Below, piece by piece: positions 43,490 through 53,299 of a stretch of 64,000 nt of DNA; within the stretch, counting starts at the first letter, position 1, and each line of letters begins with the position of its first letter. The notes under the pieces are model-generated. The model saw nothing but the letters and a program-made list of their open reading frames with translations, had not been told where the DNA came from and did not search any database. This stretch comes from Dyella japonica DSM 16301 (GTDB lineage Bacteria; Pseudomonadota; Gammaproteobacteria; Xanthomonadales; Rhodanobacteraceae). The DNA is taken from assembly GCF_001010355.1 (NCBI RefSeq), contig NZ_JPLA01000015.1, positions 1 through 64,000 of the forward strand. The letters run 5' to 3'. A program made the translations under genes and the position numbers.

Positions 43490-46294
43490 ATGAGCAAAAG
43501 CACAAGAAATATCCGTAATGAAGCGCACAGCCCGTGCATGTGCGCCTCCCGATCTGCATTGCCAGCCCTGCAAGGTCGACAAGCAGACATCGCCCTCATC
43601 GACAATCTGTTCGATCGCATCGATCAAGGCGGAACGGCGCTAGTCATCAGCGGTGAGACCGGCATCGGGAAATCCGCGCTGCTCGAAACAGCCAAGCATC
43701 GCGCCGTCGAACGCGATTTCATCGTACTGAACATGACGGGCGTTCTAGCCGAAGTCCATTTGCCTTACGCGGCGCTGGAACAAGCGCTGCGTCCATTGAG
43801 CAAGCAGATGGCAAGCCTGGTGCCTCGCCAGCGATCGGCCTTGCTGTCCGCATTCGGCATGCAGGATGACGGTGGGGCGCCCGATCTTTTCCTGGTGGCG
43901 CTCGCGACCTTGTTTGTTCTGAGCGAAAGCGCCACGTGCGCACCCATCCTGTTCGTTGCAGACGACGTGCAGTGGCTGGATAAGGCGACTTATGACGTCC
44001 TGTCTTTCATATCGCGCAGGCTCGGTTCGGACCCCATCGTTCTCCTGGTCGCCATGCTCGAAGGATTTGAGCAACCCTTCGGCGACTCCGACACCCTGCG
44101 ACTCAAGCTTTCGGCGCTCAGCGATGCTGACGCAGAGCACTTGCTGGACGCTCACGCGCCAGGCCTTTCGCCTGACCTGCGCAGCCGATTCCTCATGGAG
44201 GCTGCCGGCAATCCTTTAGGCCTGCTGGAGCTGCCTCAGGCTGATCGCACGAGCGATGCCGGCGACACGGCGTGGCTTCCCTTGACGGAGCGCCTGGAGC
44301 GCACTTTCTCGTCACGTCTGCGCGATCTTCCCGATGCGGCTCGCACACTGTTGTTCGTGGCGGCGGAAAACGATGAACCGTCGATCGAGGAAGTCCTGCG
44401 TGCAGGCGAGATGGTTCTGGGTGAACGCGTGTGCGTGGATGACCTGGCACCGGCCATCGCCGCCAAGCTGATCGAGGTTGACCGGACAGAGGTGTGCTTT
44501 CGGCATCCACTCGTTCGTTCCGCACTTCATCAGGTAGCCGATCTAGCTACACGCCAACGGATTCATGGCGCACTCGCAGCAACCATTCGCGGTCAGCTGG
44601 ATCGTCAGTTGTGGCATCGCGCGGCTGCCATCATCGGCCCGGATGACGAACTCGCAGACGAGTACGATCGCATGGCCAAGCGTGCCGTACGACGCGGCGC
44701 CGCGGCGATGGCCATCGAGGTGTTCGAAAACGCGGCACGACTGAGCACGACTGCAAAAGCCAGAAACCATAGGTTCCTGCGGGCTGCCGAACTCGCTGCC
44801 GATCTGGACCAGCCGGAAGTGCTCGAGCGCTTGCTGCGCCAGGTCGATGTGGACGAGTCGGACAAGCTCGCGGCCGTGCGTATCGATTGGTGTCGAGAGA
44901 TCAGCAAGCCCCCTGCGGTGCATGACCCCGCGAAAGTTGCGGCACTGGTTGGCTTCGCGGCGCATGCCGAAGCTGCCGGCGCCAAGGACCTGGCCATCAA
45001 CCTTCTCTGGCGCGCCGGGCAACGCTGTTGGTGGAGCAGTGCGAACGAAAAACTCCGCGCAAGTGTTCTGGTTGCGGCAAACCGGTTGGGTTTGCCAGAC
45101 AGCGACCCGCGCATGATCGCCATCTCCGCCTATGTCGAGCCGCTTCGCTGCGGCCGCAGTGTGCTCAATGCGCTGCAACAGCTTTCGCCGATAGATCACA
45201 GCGATCCTTCGATCGCGCGAATTCTCGCCACCACCGCCAACATCATCGGCGCGTTCGATTTCAATGTGGGCCTGCTGGCCGAATTCGGTGCCGCGCTACG
45301 TGCGCAGGGCCGACTCGGCGAACTCGCCCGCGTACTGTTTACGCGAGGGTGGGCCGAAATGGAAATCGGCAATTGGGCGGGCGCGATGCGAGAGGCCGAA
45401 GAATCCGCCCGCCTCGCCGAGGAGACCGGTGAAACCTTGTGGGTGGCCGCAGCCACCATCCTGAAGGCCATGCTGGTGGGCATCCAGGGCAACCTGGATG
45501 AATCCGAAGCGTTCGCCGCGCAGGCGGAGCGCCTCTTGCTACCGATGGGCGCCGGCTTTCTGCGCGCGATGCTACAGATCGCACGAGGCGCGTCTGCCAT
45601 CGGAGCGGGGCAGCATTGGTTGGCCTATGAGCAATTGCAGCGTGTCTTTGCGCCCGCCGACCCAGCCTTCAATTCAGGCCTGGAGTCTTTCGCGCTGGCG
45701 TATTTCGTGGAAGCCGCCGTTTTTTCCGGCAGCCCCGAGTCGGGCCGTAGAGTCTTCGATCAGATCGAGCGCGCTGCAGCCCCAACGCCCATGCCATGGG
45801 TGCAGACCATGCTGTACTACGGCAAGGCATTGCTCGCTGAACCCGAAGACGCCGAGCATTGGTATCTGCAAGGTCTTGGGCCGGCCGCGAAGCACTGGCC
45901 CTTCCTGCGAGGACGTCTGCTTCTGGCTTATGGCGGATGGTTGCGGCGCCAGCGCAGATCCGCCAATGCGAGGCGTCCACTGCGCGAGGCACGCGAAATC
46001 TTCGATGCGCTCGGCGCCTCACCCTGGAGCCATCGTGCGCGCGAGGAGCTGCGCGCTTCGGGCGAATGCAGCCGTCAACGCAGCGAGCGCATATGGGAAA
46101 CGCTGACGCCCCAGGAGCTTCACATCGCGCAACTTGCTGCCGAAGGGCTTTCGAACAAGGAAATAGGTACCAGGCTGTACCTGTCGCACCGCACGGTGGG
46201 ATATCACCTGCATCGCATCTTTTCGAAGGCCGGTATTACGTCTCGGTCGATGCTGGGGTCCATGCTCGTGGGCGTTGAAAATCCGGCCGGTTGA
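43490..46294 (+). CDS. Large ATP-binding LuxR-family regulator (LAL/MalT-like)
   Basis: The 934-residue protein has an N-terminal AAA/STAND ATPase domain with Walker A GETGIGKSALLE near residue 56 and Walker B ILFVADDVQWLD near 160. A long helical repeat region (about 340-860) of TPR-like character follows, then a C-terminal LuxR helix-turn-helix (about 868-930; LTPQELHIAQLAAEGLSNKEI and LYLSHRTVGYHLHRIFSKAGI). This is the LAL regulator architecture: ligand and ATP drive oligomerisation and activation. The divergent esterase is the nearest candidate target. Two ATG starts (43490, 43538) are possible; neither has a strong ribosome site. Confidence 0.93.
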   Translation: MSKSTRNIRNEAHSPCMCASRSALPALQGRQADIALIDNLFDRIDQGGTALVISGETGIGKSALLETAKHRAVERDFIVLNMTGVLAEVHLPYAALEQALRPLSKQMASLVPRQRSALLSAFGMQDDGGAPDLFLVALATLFVLSESATCAPILFVADDVQWLDKATYDVLSFISRRLGSDPIVLLVAMLEGFEQPFGDSDTLRLKLSALSDADAEHLLDAHAPGLSPDLRSRFLMEAAGNPLGLLELPQADRTSDAGDTAWLPLTERLERTFSSRLRDLPDAARTLLFVAAENDEPSIEEVLRAGEMVLGERVCVDDLAPAIAAKLIEVDRTEVCFRHPLVRSALHQVADLATRQRIHGALAATIRGQLDRQLWHRAAAIIGPDDELADEYDRMAKRAVRRGAAAMAIEVFENAARLSTTAKARNHRFLRAAELAADLDQPEVLERLLRQVDVDESDKLAAVRIDWCREISKPPAVHDPAKVAALVGFAAHAEAAGAKDLAINLLWRAGQRCWWSSANEKLRASVLVAANRLGLPDSDPRMIAISAYVEPLRCGRSVLNALQQLSPIDHSDPSIARILATTANIIGAFDFNVGLLAEFGAALRAQGRLGELARVLFTRGWAEMEIGNWAGAMREAEESARLAEETGETLWVAAATILKAMLVGIQGNLDESEAFAAQAERLLLPMGAGFLRAMLQIARGASAIGAGQHWLAYEQLQRVFAPADPAFNSGLESFALAYFVEAAVFSGSPESGRRVFDQIERAAAPTPMPWVQTMLYYGKALLAEPEDAEHWYLQGLGPAAKHWPFLRGRLLLAYGGWLRRQRRSANARRPLREAREIFDALGASPWSHRAREELRASGECSRQRSERIWETLTPQELHIAQLAAEGLSNKEIGTRLYLSHRTVGYHLHRIFSKAGITSRSMLGSMLVGVENPAG

Positions 46295-46688
46295 TGGTCG
46301 GTCTCGTCCGTGGGTTGGGGTGAGGCCGTTGCCTCATCGACGTAGCAGATGGGCTGCCCATGCGCTCAGCGAATCGCCGTTACTGCGCGTCGCATATTGT
46401 TGATGCATCGCAGCAAAACAGGGATTTTTGTCGTTGCCAGACCCTTCGCACGTCATCAACACTGGCTTCGGCTGTGGCGCTGCGCTGCATCCGGCTTCCG
46501 GACTGCGTGACACCTGCGACAGCACGATGGCCGATTGATCGTGCCGGTCAAGACCACTGCATCCACACAATCGCATCTCTCTGACGCAACCCACGCAATA
46601 GCGGAGGTGTGAGTGTGCGCGGCGTTCCGTCCGGATCCCGCACTCGCCTTCTGGCAGTGCCTGGTGTGTTCGTTTGGGAGAGGGTCGC
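46295..46688. other. Intergenic region without a supported gene
   Basis: No frame on either strand here shows family motifs, a signal peptide or a good start. The region could carry the promoter of the small frame at 46689. Confidence 0.4.
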
Positions 46689-46910
46689 ATGACGAAGATA
46701 AGTATGTTCTCGGAGCAAACCAACGAAGCTGGGCGATTTCGACACGACGAGGTGTTGATCAGCGAGATCGAGGCATTCCAGACCAAAGGCAGTTGCGTCG
46801 ACACGCCGCGGTCATCTGCCTTGCAAGTGGCGGCGCGGCGACGGCGCATGAATGCAGTGGAAGCGAGGCAAAGGTCGCGCTGGCTGCCTCCCTTGTTCCG
46901 GATCTACTGA
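46689..46910 (+). CDS. Small hypothetical protein
   Basis: The 73-residue frame begins MTKISMFSEQTNEAGRF after a good ribosome site (gggagaggg at about 46676-46684). The first half (EVLISEIEAFQTKG) looks ordered; the second half is Arg-rich (AARRRRMNAVEARQRSRW). No family is recognised. The ribosome site is the main support. Confidence 0.4.
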   Translation: MTKISMFSEQTNEAGRFRHDEVLISEIEAFQTKGSCVDTPRSSALQVAARRRRMNAVEARQRSRWLPPLFRIY

Positions 46911-46998
46911 GTACGCAGGCAGGCAACATCACAAGGTCAGTTGCTGGCTCAGAGCGAGCGTCAATGATGCATCGCGCGATTGGATCTGGGAGAACGAG

Positions 46999-47475
46999 TT
47001 GACGCAGCATTTTCCATTGAGCACGGGCATCTTCGTTATCGTCCGCCGCGAGAAAAGAGTCTTGCTGCTCGGGCGAAGCCATACCGGCTGGAAGGGCAGT
47101 CTCTTAAACCTGCCGGCCGGTTTGCATCATGGCGGCGATCCACTGGCCGTCGCCGCTGCACGGGAGCTCCAGAAGGAAACCGGGTTGATGGCCGCGCCCG
47201 ATGGGCTCCGCCTGGTGCATCTCATGCATTGTCGGTCCAGCGACAGCGGAGCGGAATGGTTGAGCGCGTTCTTCCTCGCAGAGCGCTGGGCCGGAGAGCC
47301 GCGGCTCATTGAGCATGGCGGGCATAGCTATCTTGGCTGGCATGATCCCAGTCGCCTTCCGCCAGGCGTGATGCCGCATACAGCGCAGGCCATCAAGTGC
47401 GCCCTTGATGGCGTGCGATATTCCCACTTTGGCTGGGCCGAACAATTGGCCTGTTATGGGGAGCGGGGCGATTAG
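46999..47475 (+). CDS. Nudix hydrolase
   Basis: The 158-residue protein has a Nudix box at about residues 39-61: GLHHGGDPLAVAAARELQKETGL. Compared with GX5EX7REUXEEXGU, the first Glu is Asp and EE is KE, while the REL core and the second Glu remain. FVIVRREKRVLLLGRS precedes it. The family hydrolyses nucleoside diphosphates linked to other moieties. TTG at 46999 follows gggag (46988-46992) and gives the normal length; an ATG at 46852 would add 49 Arg/Cys-rich residues of no family resemblance. Substrate unknown. Confidence 0.8.
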   Translation: MTQHFPLSTGIFVIVRREKRVLLLGRSHTGWKGSLLNLPAGLHHGGDPLAVAAARELQKETGLMAAPDGLRLVHLMHCRSSDSGAEWLSAFFLAERWAGEPRLIEHGGHSYLGWHDPSRLPPGVMPHTAQAIKCALDGVRYSHFGWAEQLACYGERGD

Positions 47476-47601
47476 GGCAACTCATCGTGGCCCGCGTCCT
47501 GTTCGGGCTTGCCAGTGCCATCGTTCAGGGCTAGTGCCAAAGGTGATGAGCTTGAGTGCCAAGGTTAAGGACTCTCGACAACAGCCAGTGCCCCGGGCCG
47601 C

Positions 47602-47633
47602 TTGACTCTGGACCTTGATCAAAGGTCTAGACT
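47602..47633 (+). promoter_or_regulatory. MerR-type promoter with operator dyad in a 20-base spacer
   Basis: A -35 ttgact (47602-47607) and -10 tagact (47628-47633) are separated by 20 bases, longer than the normal 17, as in MerR-controlled promoters. The spacer holds the near-perfect dyad gaccttgatcaaaggtc centred on ttgatcaa. The start of transcription would fall at or within a base or two of the regulator ATG. Confidence 0.8.
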
Positions 47634-47640
47634 TGGTCCC

Positions 47641-48066
47641 ATGAACACTTCCCACACCTCCATGACCATCGGCGCCGTCGCCCGGCGGGTCGGCGTCGCC
47701 ATCGACACCATTCGCTATTACGAGCGCGAGGGGCTGTTGCCCGAGCCGCTGCGTCGGGCTTCGGGTTATCGCAGTTACGACGAAGGCGCGGTGCGACAGC
47801 TTCGCTTTATCCGTCGCGCGAAGGATCTGGGCTTCACGCTCGAGGAAATTCGCGATCTGCTGGCCTTGTCGGCCGATCGCCAGCGCGGCGTCAAAGCGGT
47901 GAAGAAGCGCGCGGAGGAACGGCTCGCTGCCATCGATGAGCGCATTGCCGAGCTGACCCGCGTGCGCGACGGCCTGGAACAACTGATCGAGGCATGCCCG
48001 GGTCATGGATCGCCCGATCAATGTCCGATCCTGAAAGCCTTGACGGATCAGGACGACGACGCATGA
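47641..48066 (+). CDS. MerR-family heavy-metal-responsive regulator
   Basis: The 141-residue protein has the MerR winged helix ([24 protein letters not shown]), the dimerisation helix, and a C-terminal metal loop [13 protein letters not shown] with two Cys, as in ZntR/CadR/CueR-type regulators. It should activate its own operon by untwisting the 20-base-spacer promoter upstream when metal binds. It is coupled by ATGA overlap to the P-type ATPase gene. The metal is probably copper, judged from the ATPase; the loop itself is closer to zinc/cadmium/lead types. Confidence 0.94.
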   Translation: MNTSHTSMTIGAVARRVGVAIDTIRYYEREGLLPEPLRRASGYRSYDEGAVRQLRFIRRAKDLGFTLEEIRDLLALSADRQRGVKAVKKRAEERLAAIDERIAELTRVRDGLEQLIEACPGHGSPDQCPILKALTDQDDDA

Positions 48067-50477
48067 GCACGGAGACGCATGCATGCTGCAGCGCCAAGGC
48101 AGCGGCCGAGCCGGCAGCGTCGTCGACTTGCTGCGGCGCAGACGCGGCCACTCACGGCCAGCAGCATCACGATCCATCCCACCACCATGAGGCCGCGGTG
48201 AAAGATCCCGTATGCGGCATGACGGTGGATCCCGCCCATGCCAAGCACCAAGTGGAACATCAAGGCGAGACCTATTATTTCTGCGCACAGCGTTGCAAGG
48301 AAAAGTTTCTCGAAGAGCCCTCGCGCTATTTGAACGCGTCCGCCGAGCAGGCATCGGTCATTGAAGGCGCGATTTATACCTGCCCGATGCATCCGGAAGT
48401 GCAGCAGATCGGCCCGGGCCATTGCCCCAAGTGCGGCATGACGTTGGAGCCGATGATGCCCAGCCTCGACGACGACGGTGGCCACGAACTGCGCGCGATG
48501 TCGCGCCGCTTCTGGACGCTTGCCGCGTTGACGCTGCCGGTGTTTGTGCTGGCGATGGGGCCGCATCTGTCTGGCTGGCAGTTGCCTGCGCCATGGCATG
48601 TCTTCGCTGCCTGGACGGAGGCCTTGCTGTCTACCGTCGTGGTGCTGTGGGGCGGTGCGCCGTTTTTCGCGCGTGGTTGGCATTCGCTCAAACCGTGGTC
48701 GCCGAACATGTATACGCTGATCGCGCTCGGGACAGGCGTGGCCTGGCTCTACAGCGCCGCCGCGTTTCTCGCGCCGTCGTGGTTCCCTGCGGGGTTTCAC
48801 GACATGCATGGGCGGGTCGGCGTGTACTTCGAATCCGCGGCGGTGATCGTCACCCTGGTTACGCTCGGCGACTTCCTTGAACTGCGCGCACGACGTCGCA
48901 CTGGCGCCGCACTCAAGGCGCTGCTGGGGCTGGCGCCCAAGACGGCGCGGCGCATCGACGCCGATGGCGCAGAACATGATGTGCCGCTCGACGCCGTCCA
49001 CGCTGGCGACCAGTTGCGCGTGCGTCCCGGCGAAAAAGTGCCGGTGGATGGCGTGGTGCTCGACGGCAGCAGCCATGTGGACGAGTCCATGCTTACCGGC
49101 GAGCCGCTGCCCGTTGCCAAACGCAAGGGTGAGCAAGTGACGGGTGGCACGTTGAACCAGGATGGCGCGCTGCTGATGCGTGCGGAAAAAGTCGGCGCCG
49201 CCACGGTGCTGTCGCAGATCGTGACGCTGGTGGCCCAAGCCCAACGCAGCAAGGCACCGCTGCAGCGCGTGGCCGATCGGGTGGCCGCGTGGTTCGTGCC
49301 TGGCGTGGTCTCGATCGCGACGCTCGCCTTTGTGCTGTGGGCCTGGCTTGGGCCTGAGCCAAAACTCGCTTACGCCTTGATTGCGGCGGTATCGGTGCTG
49401 ATCATCGCGTGCCCGTGCGCACTTGGCCTGGCCACGCCGATTTCCATCATGGTGGCCAGTGGCCGCGGCGCGCAGAATGGCGTGTTGTTCCGCGACGCGG
49501 CGGCCATCGCGTCGCTGCGCGCCATCGACACCGTGGTGGTCGACAAGACCGGCACGCTCACCGAAGGCAAGCCCGCACTGAAGACGGTCGTGAGCCTGGG
49601 CAAGCTGCCGCGCGCCGAACTGCTCGCGATGGCCGCGGCCCTGGAACGGCTCAGCGAACATCCGCTGGCTCGGGCCATCGTCGTCGGCGCGGAAGCGGAA
49701 GGCATCGTCGTGCCGTCGGCCTCGCAATTTCGCAGCGTGACGGGGGCGGGCGTCGAAGGCGAAGTGGATGGGCACGCGGTGACGCTGGGCAACCATCGTC
49801 TCTTGTCCAACGCCTGCGTGCCGCTGGACGACGAAGTGGGAGCACGCGCGGATGCCTTGCGCGGCGAGGGTGCCACGGTGATGTTCCTCACCGTCGATGG
49901 CGCACTCGAAGGCCTGATCGCCGTGGCCGATCGCATCAAGCCCAGCACGCCGCAGGCGCTGGCCGACCTGCGCGCGCAAGGACTGCGCATCGTCATGCTC
50001 ACCGGCGACAACCTCGCCACGGCGGGCGCCGTCGCCAGTGCACTGGATCTCGACGAAGTGCATGCGGACATGTCGCCCACCGAGAAGGCCGACGTGATCC
50101 AGCGATTGCAGCAGCAAGGCCATCGGGTGGCGATGGCGGGCGACGGCATCAACGACGCGCCGGCCCTGGCGGTCGCCGACGTCGGCATCGCCATGGGCAG
50201 CGGCACCGATATCGCGATGGAAAGTGCGCAGGTGACCCTGGTCAAGGGCGAGCTGAGCGCGATCGTGCGAGCGCTCTCGCTGTCGCGGGCCACGGTGCGC
50301 AATATCCGCCAGAACCTGTTCTTCGCCTTTGTCTACAACGCCGTGGGCGTGCCGCTGGCCGCGGGCCTGCTGTATCCGTGGCTGGGCGTGATGTTGTCGC
50401 CGATGGTGGCTGCCCTGGCGATGAGCCTGTCGTCGGTGTCGGTGGTGGGCAATGCACTCAGGCTGCGGCGTGCATGA
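48063..50477 (+). CDS. copA: Copper-translocating P1B-type ATPase
   Basis: The 804-residue inner-membrane pump has a Cys/His-rich N-terminus (about 1-40), a YHS domain (about 45-95; [15 protein letters not shown]), and a heavy-metal-binding domain (about 100-142; [15 protein letters not shown]). The core follows with TGEPLPVAK, the membrane CPC motif in [11 protein letters not shown], phosphorylation site DKTGTLTEG, the HP motif in SEHPLARA and [14 protein letters not shown] and HP identify a copper(I) exporter. The ATG overlaps the MerR stop. The 47994 start of the longer frame is inside the MerR gene and was rejected. Confidence 0.96.
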   Translation: MSTETHACCSAKAAAEPAASSTCCGADAATHGQQHHDPSHHHEAAVKDPVCGMTVDPAHAKHQVEHQGETYYFCAQRCKEKFLEEPSRYLNASAEQASVIEGAIYTCPMHPEVQQIGPGHCPKCGMTLEPMMPSLDDDGGHELRAMSRRFWTLAALTLPVFVLAMGPHLSGWQLPAPWHVFAAWTEALLSTVVVLWGGAPFFARGWHSLKPWSPNMYTLIALGTGVAWLYSAAAFLAPSWFPAGFHDMHGRVGVYFESAAVIVTLVTLGDFLELRARRRTGAALKALLGLAPKTARRIDADGAEHDVPLDAVHAGDQLRVRPGEKVPVDGVVLDGSSHVDESMLTGEPLPVAKRKGEQVTGGTLNQDGALLMRAEKVGAATVLSQIVTLVAQAQRSKAPLQRVADRVAAWFVPGVVSIATLAFVLWAWLGPEPKLAYALIAAVSVLIIACPCALGLATPISIMVASGRGAQNGVLFRDAAAIASLRAIDTVVVDKTGTLTEGKPALKTVVSLGKLPRAELLAMAAALERLSEHPLARAIVVGAEAEGIVVPSASQFRSVTGAGVEGEVDGHAVTLGNHRLLSNACVPLDDEVGARADALRGEGATVMFLTVDGALEGLIAVADRIKPSTPQALADLRAQGLRIVMLTGDNLATAGAVASALDLDEVHADMSPTEKADVIQRLQQQGHRVAMAGDGINDAPALAVADVGIAMGSGTDIAMESAQVTLVKGELSAIVRALSLSRATVRNIRQNLFFAFVYNAVGVPLAAGLLYPWLGVMLSPMVAALAMSLSSVSVVGNALRLRRA

Positions 50478-50575
50478 TGCTTGTCACCTTCGTTGGTTGA
50501 CGCCACGCCCTGCCGCCAGAGCGGGCACGGACGGATGATTTCTCTCGCACCGATGGGGTGCGGGGAGACATCGCC

Positions 50576-50734
50576 ATGAACGTCATCAACGACACGCGCA
50601 GCACGCTGGAAAAACACATGCCCCTGTTGGTCGGCCTGCTGGTTGCATGGCTTGCCGGCAAGGCGCTGAAAAAGATGTTCTGGACTGCGTTCGGCATGTA
50701 TTGGGCGCTGAAGGCGACGGGCATCCACTTCTGA
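50576..50734 (+). CDS. 52-residue membrane protein downstream of the copper pump
   Basis: The frame starts MNVINDTRSTLEKHMPLLV after a strong ribosome site (ggggaga, 50561-50567) and ends ALKATGIHF. It has one hydrophobic helix (MPLLVGLLVAWLAGKALKK, about 15-34) and a second amphipathic stretch. It lies 98 bases after the ATPase, on the same strand. No family is recognised. The ribosome site and clean composition support a real gene; a link to metal handling is only positional. Confidence 0.6.
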   Translation: MNVINDTRSTLEKHMPLLVGLLVAWLAGKALKKMFWTAFGMYWALKATGIHF

Positions 50735-50833
50735 GTCGCTGCGGGGATGCGGCATCACGATGGCGGCTCATGCTTTAAGCTGTGCGGCCCTAGTCGCGGA
50801 AGCCGCCAGTCTGCGGCTTCGTTCGTTGGACGC

Positions 50834-52141
50834 ATGAATACTGCACCTATGACCCGCACTCTCGACGAATGGCTGTCCTACCAGGAACGCGTGAACGTGC
50901 GCAGCATCGAGCTGGGCCTCGATCGCGTACGTGCCGTGTGGGAACGCATGGGCGCGCCCGCGCCGGCGCGCCGCGTCATCACCGTGGGCGGCACCAACGG
51001 CAAGGGCTCCACCGTGGCCATGCTCGAGGCCATGCTGGGCGCCGCCGGCCAGCGCGTGGGCTGCTACACATCACCGCACCTGCTGCGCTACAACGAACGC
51101 ATCCGCATCGAGGGACATGACGCGGACGATGCTGCGCTGGTCGCCAGCTTTGAACGCATCGAGGCGGCGCGCGGCGAGATACCGCTGACTTACTTTGAAT
51201 TCGGCACGCTCGCGGCGCTGGATCTGTTTGCGCGTGCCGCGCTGGACGTCGCGGTGCTTGAAGTCGGTCTGGGCGGACGGCTGGACGCAGTGAACATCAT
51301 CGACGCGGACGTGGCCGTGATCACCACCGTCGATCTCGACCATATGGATTGGCTGGGACCGGACCGCGACAGCATCGGCGTGGAAAAAGCCGGGATCGCG
51401 CGGGCAGGGCGCCTGGCCGTGGTCGGCGAAATCGATCCGCCGGCAGGTCTGCTCCAGGCGCTGGAACGCGTAGGCGCGAAGGTTGAGCGTGCCGGCGTGG
51501 ATTTCAGCGTGGAGCGACTATCGTCGGGCTGGCAGTGGCGTCATCGCGATGGAACGGCCTGGACGCTGCCCGATCCCGCGCTCGCCGCACCCGTGCAATA
51601 CGCCAATGCGGCGGCATCGATCGCCGCGCTGCATGGCCTGCAACAACAGGACGCCGAGCTGGCGGCGCATGATCTCGCGCTTGCCGCCGCGGTCGGCGTG
51701 CGCTCCGCCCAGGTGGCTGCCCGACTGCAGGTGCTCGCAGGCGATCCCGCCCTGGTGGTGGATGTGGGCCACAACCCACAGGCGGCGCGTGCGCTGGCCG
51801 AGTGGCTGGATGCGCGTCCTGGCGTGCGCGTGCATGCCGTCTATGGCGCGCTGTCCGACAAGGATGTGGCCGGTGTGATCGGGGCGCTGGGCACGCGCAT
51901 CGCGCACTGGCATCTGGCCGGACTGGCCCAGGACACGCCGCGGGGACTGTCCGCCGAAGCGCTGGCCGAGCAGCTGGCGGCCGTGCTGCCCGATGCTCCG
52001 TATGAGGTCCATGCCGACGTCGGCACCGCGCTCAAGGCCGCACGATCCTCGGCCAGGCACGGCGAATGCGTGCTCGCTTTCGGCTCGTTTTTCGTCGCGG
52101 CGGCGGTGCTTGCTGAATCGGGTGGGGCCGATTCGGCCTGA
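50834..52141 (+). CDS. folC: Dihydrofolate synthase/folylpolyglutamate synthase FolC
   Basis: The 435-residue bifunctional Mur-ligase-like enzyme adds glutamate to dihydropteroate and folates using ATP. The P-loop VGGTNGKGSTVAML is at about residue 50, GCYTSPHLLRYNERI follows, and DHMDWLGPDRDSIGVEKAGI and LVVDVGHNPQAARAL are the other family motifs. The ATG at 50834 gives the standard N-terminus. It heads the core folC-SPOR-cvpA-purF block; the gap to the SPOR gene is 61 bases. Confidence 0.97.
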   Translation: MNTAPMTRTLDEWLSYQERVNVRSIELGLDRVRAVWERMGAPAPARRVITVGGTNGKGSTVAMLEAMLGAAGQRVGCYTSPHLLRYNERIRIEGHDADDAALVASFERIEAARGEIPLTYFEFGTLAALDLFARAALDVAVLEVGLGGRLDAVNIIDADVAVITTVDLDHMDWLGPDRDSIGVEKAGIARAGRLAVVGEIDPPAGLLQALERVGAKVERAGVDFSVERLSSGWQWRHRDGTAWTLPDPALAAPVQYANAAASIAALHGLQQQDAELAAHDLALAAAVGVRSAQVAARLQVLAGDPALVVDVGHNPQAARALAEWLDARPGVRVHAVYGALSDKDVAGVIGALGTRIAHWHLAGLAQDTPRGLSAEALAEQLAAVLPDAPYEVHADVGTALKAARSSARHGECVLAFGSFFVAAAVLAESGGADSA

Positions 52142-52202
52142 GCGGCAGCTGGCCCGGCTATAATCGCCCCGTTCTCGCATCCCCGCCCGCTTGGAGCCCG
52201 TC

Positions 52203-53264
52203 TTGAAAACACGTCTGCTGGGAGCTGCCGTTCTCATCGCGCTGGCTGTGCTGTTTGTGCCGATGTTCATCTCCAGCAACCCGCCGACGACCAGTGGCGA
52301 CGAATCGGTGAGCCTGGCGATCCCGCCGGCACCCGATCGTGACCTGCAGACCAAGACCATGAGCCTCACGCCTGGCGCGGCTCCGGCGTCCACCGCGGCT
52401 GCGGCGCCCAAGCCGGTCGTGCCGGCACCGGCGGCCACGGCCACCCCGGTGGGCTCGTCCGACCAGCTGGCCACCGTAAACATTGGCTCCAACCGTCCCA
52501 AGGACGTGGAAACCGATCCCACCGCCGGCCAGAAGCCTGAACCCACCACGGTGACGCGTCCGGGCTCCAGCGCCTCCCAGCCGGTGATCCCGGTGCAGGG
52601 CAAGGCCGCCGGTGTGACGGGTTCGGCCACCAGCACGGCCGGCAAGGCCACGACGTCGGCAGCCATCCCCGCTCAACAGGAACCGGCCATGCCGCCGGCG
52701 ACCGCGGCGCATGGTGCCTATTCGCTCAATCTCAGCGCCTATGCGTCCAGCGCCAGCGCGCAGAGCCTGATCCAGCGCGTGCGCGGTTTGGGTTACCCGG
52801 CCTCGGGTCGCGCCATCAACCAGGGCGGCAAGCAGCTGACGATGGTGACGGCGGGTCCGTTCGAATCCCGCGCCGCCGCCGAAGCGGCACGCCTGAAGAT
52901 CACCCAGACCATCCCGGGTGCCCCGGCTCGCCTCGAAGGCAGCGCCTCGACGCCGGCCCAGGACGATGCGCCGGTCGCCAAGCCGGCCGCACCGGCAGGC
53001 AGTACGGCTGCTGCGCCGGCTTCGCGTCCCGGCGCCTGGGCCGTGCAGGTGGCCGCCATGGGCAGCCAGAACGATGCCAATGCGCTGCGCGACAAGCTGC
53101 GCGCCAATGGTTTCGACGGTTACGTGGATACGGTCAATGCCAACGGCAAGCAGCTGTGGCGCGTGCGTGCGGGTCCGCAGACGCAGCGTGCCGACGCGGT
53201 GCGCGTCCGTGACCAGATCAAGAGCAAGCTGGGCGTGGACGGCAACGTCGTCACCGCTCCGTGA
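52203..53264 (+). CDS. SPOR-domain cell-division protein (DedD-like) with two SPOR repeats
   Basis: The 353-residue protein has an N-terminal membrane anchor (LLGAAVLIALAVLFVPMF), a long Pro/Ala/Thr-rich linker, a first SPOR-like domain at about residues 170-245 (YSLNLSAYASSASAQSLIQRV to VTAGPFESRAAAEAA) and a terminal SPOR domain at about 275-353 (WAVQVAAMGSQNDANALRDKL to VRAGPQTQRADAVRV). SPOR domains bind denuded glycan at the septum. TTG at 52203 with ggag at 52193-52196 is the likely start; the linked TTG at 52191 is the alternative. Position between folC and cvpA matches dedD. Confidence 0.9.
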   Translation: MKTRLLGAAVLIALAVLFVPMFISSNPPTTSGDESVSLAIPPAPDRDLQTKTMSLTPGAAPASTAAAAPKPVVPAPAATATPVGSSDQLATVNIGSNRPKDVETDPTAGQKPEPTTVTRPGSSASQPVIPVQGKAAGVTGSATSTAGKATTSAAIPAQQEPAMPPATAAHGAYSLNLSAYASSASAQSLIQRVRGLGYPASGRAINQGGKQLTMVTAGPFESRAAAEAARLKITQTIPGAPARLEGSASTPAQDDAPVAKPAAPAGSTAAAPASRPGAWAVQVAAMGSQNDANALRDKLRANGFDGYVDTVNANGKQLWRVRAGPQTQRADAVRVRDQIKSKLGVDGNVVTAP

Positions 53265-53299
53265 ACTTCAACCTGAACCAGCGACGGTAAGGTGACCCG

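Noticed and set aside
46334-46849. 171-residue minus-strand frame after the LuxR-type gene
   Set aside because: No recognised domain or ribosome site and Arg/Ser/Cys-rich composition. Overlaps the better-supported small frame at 46689.
48048-50123. 691-residue minus-strand frame across the copper ATPase
   Set aside because: Antisense shadow of copA; no motif and biased composition.
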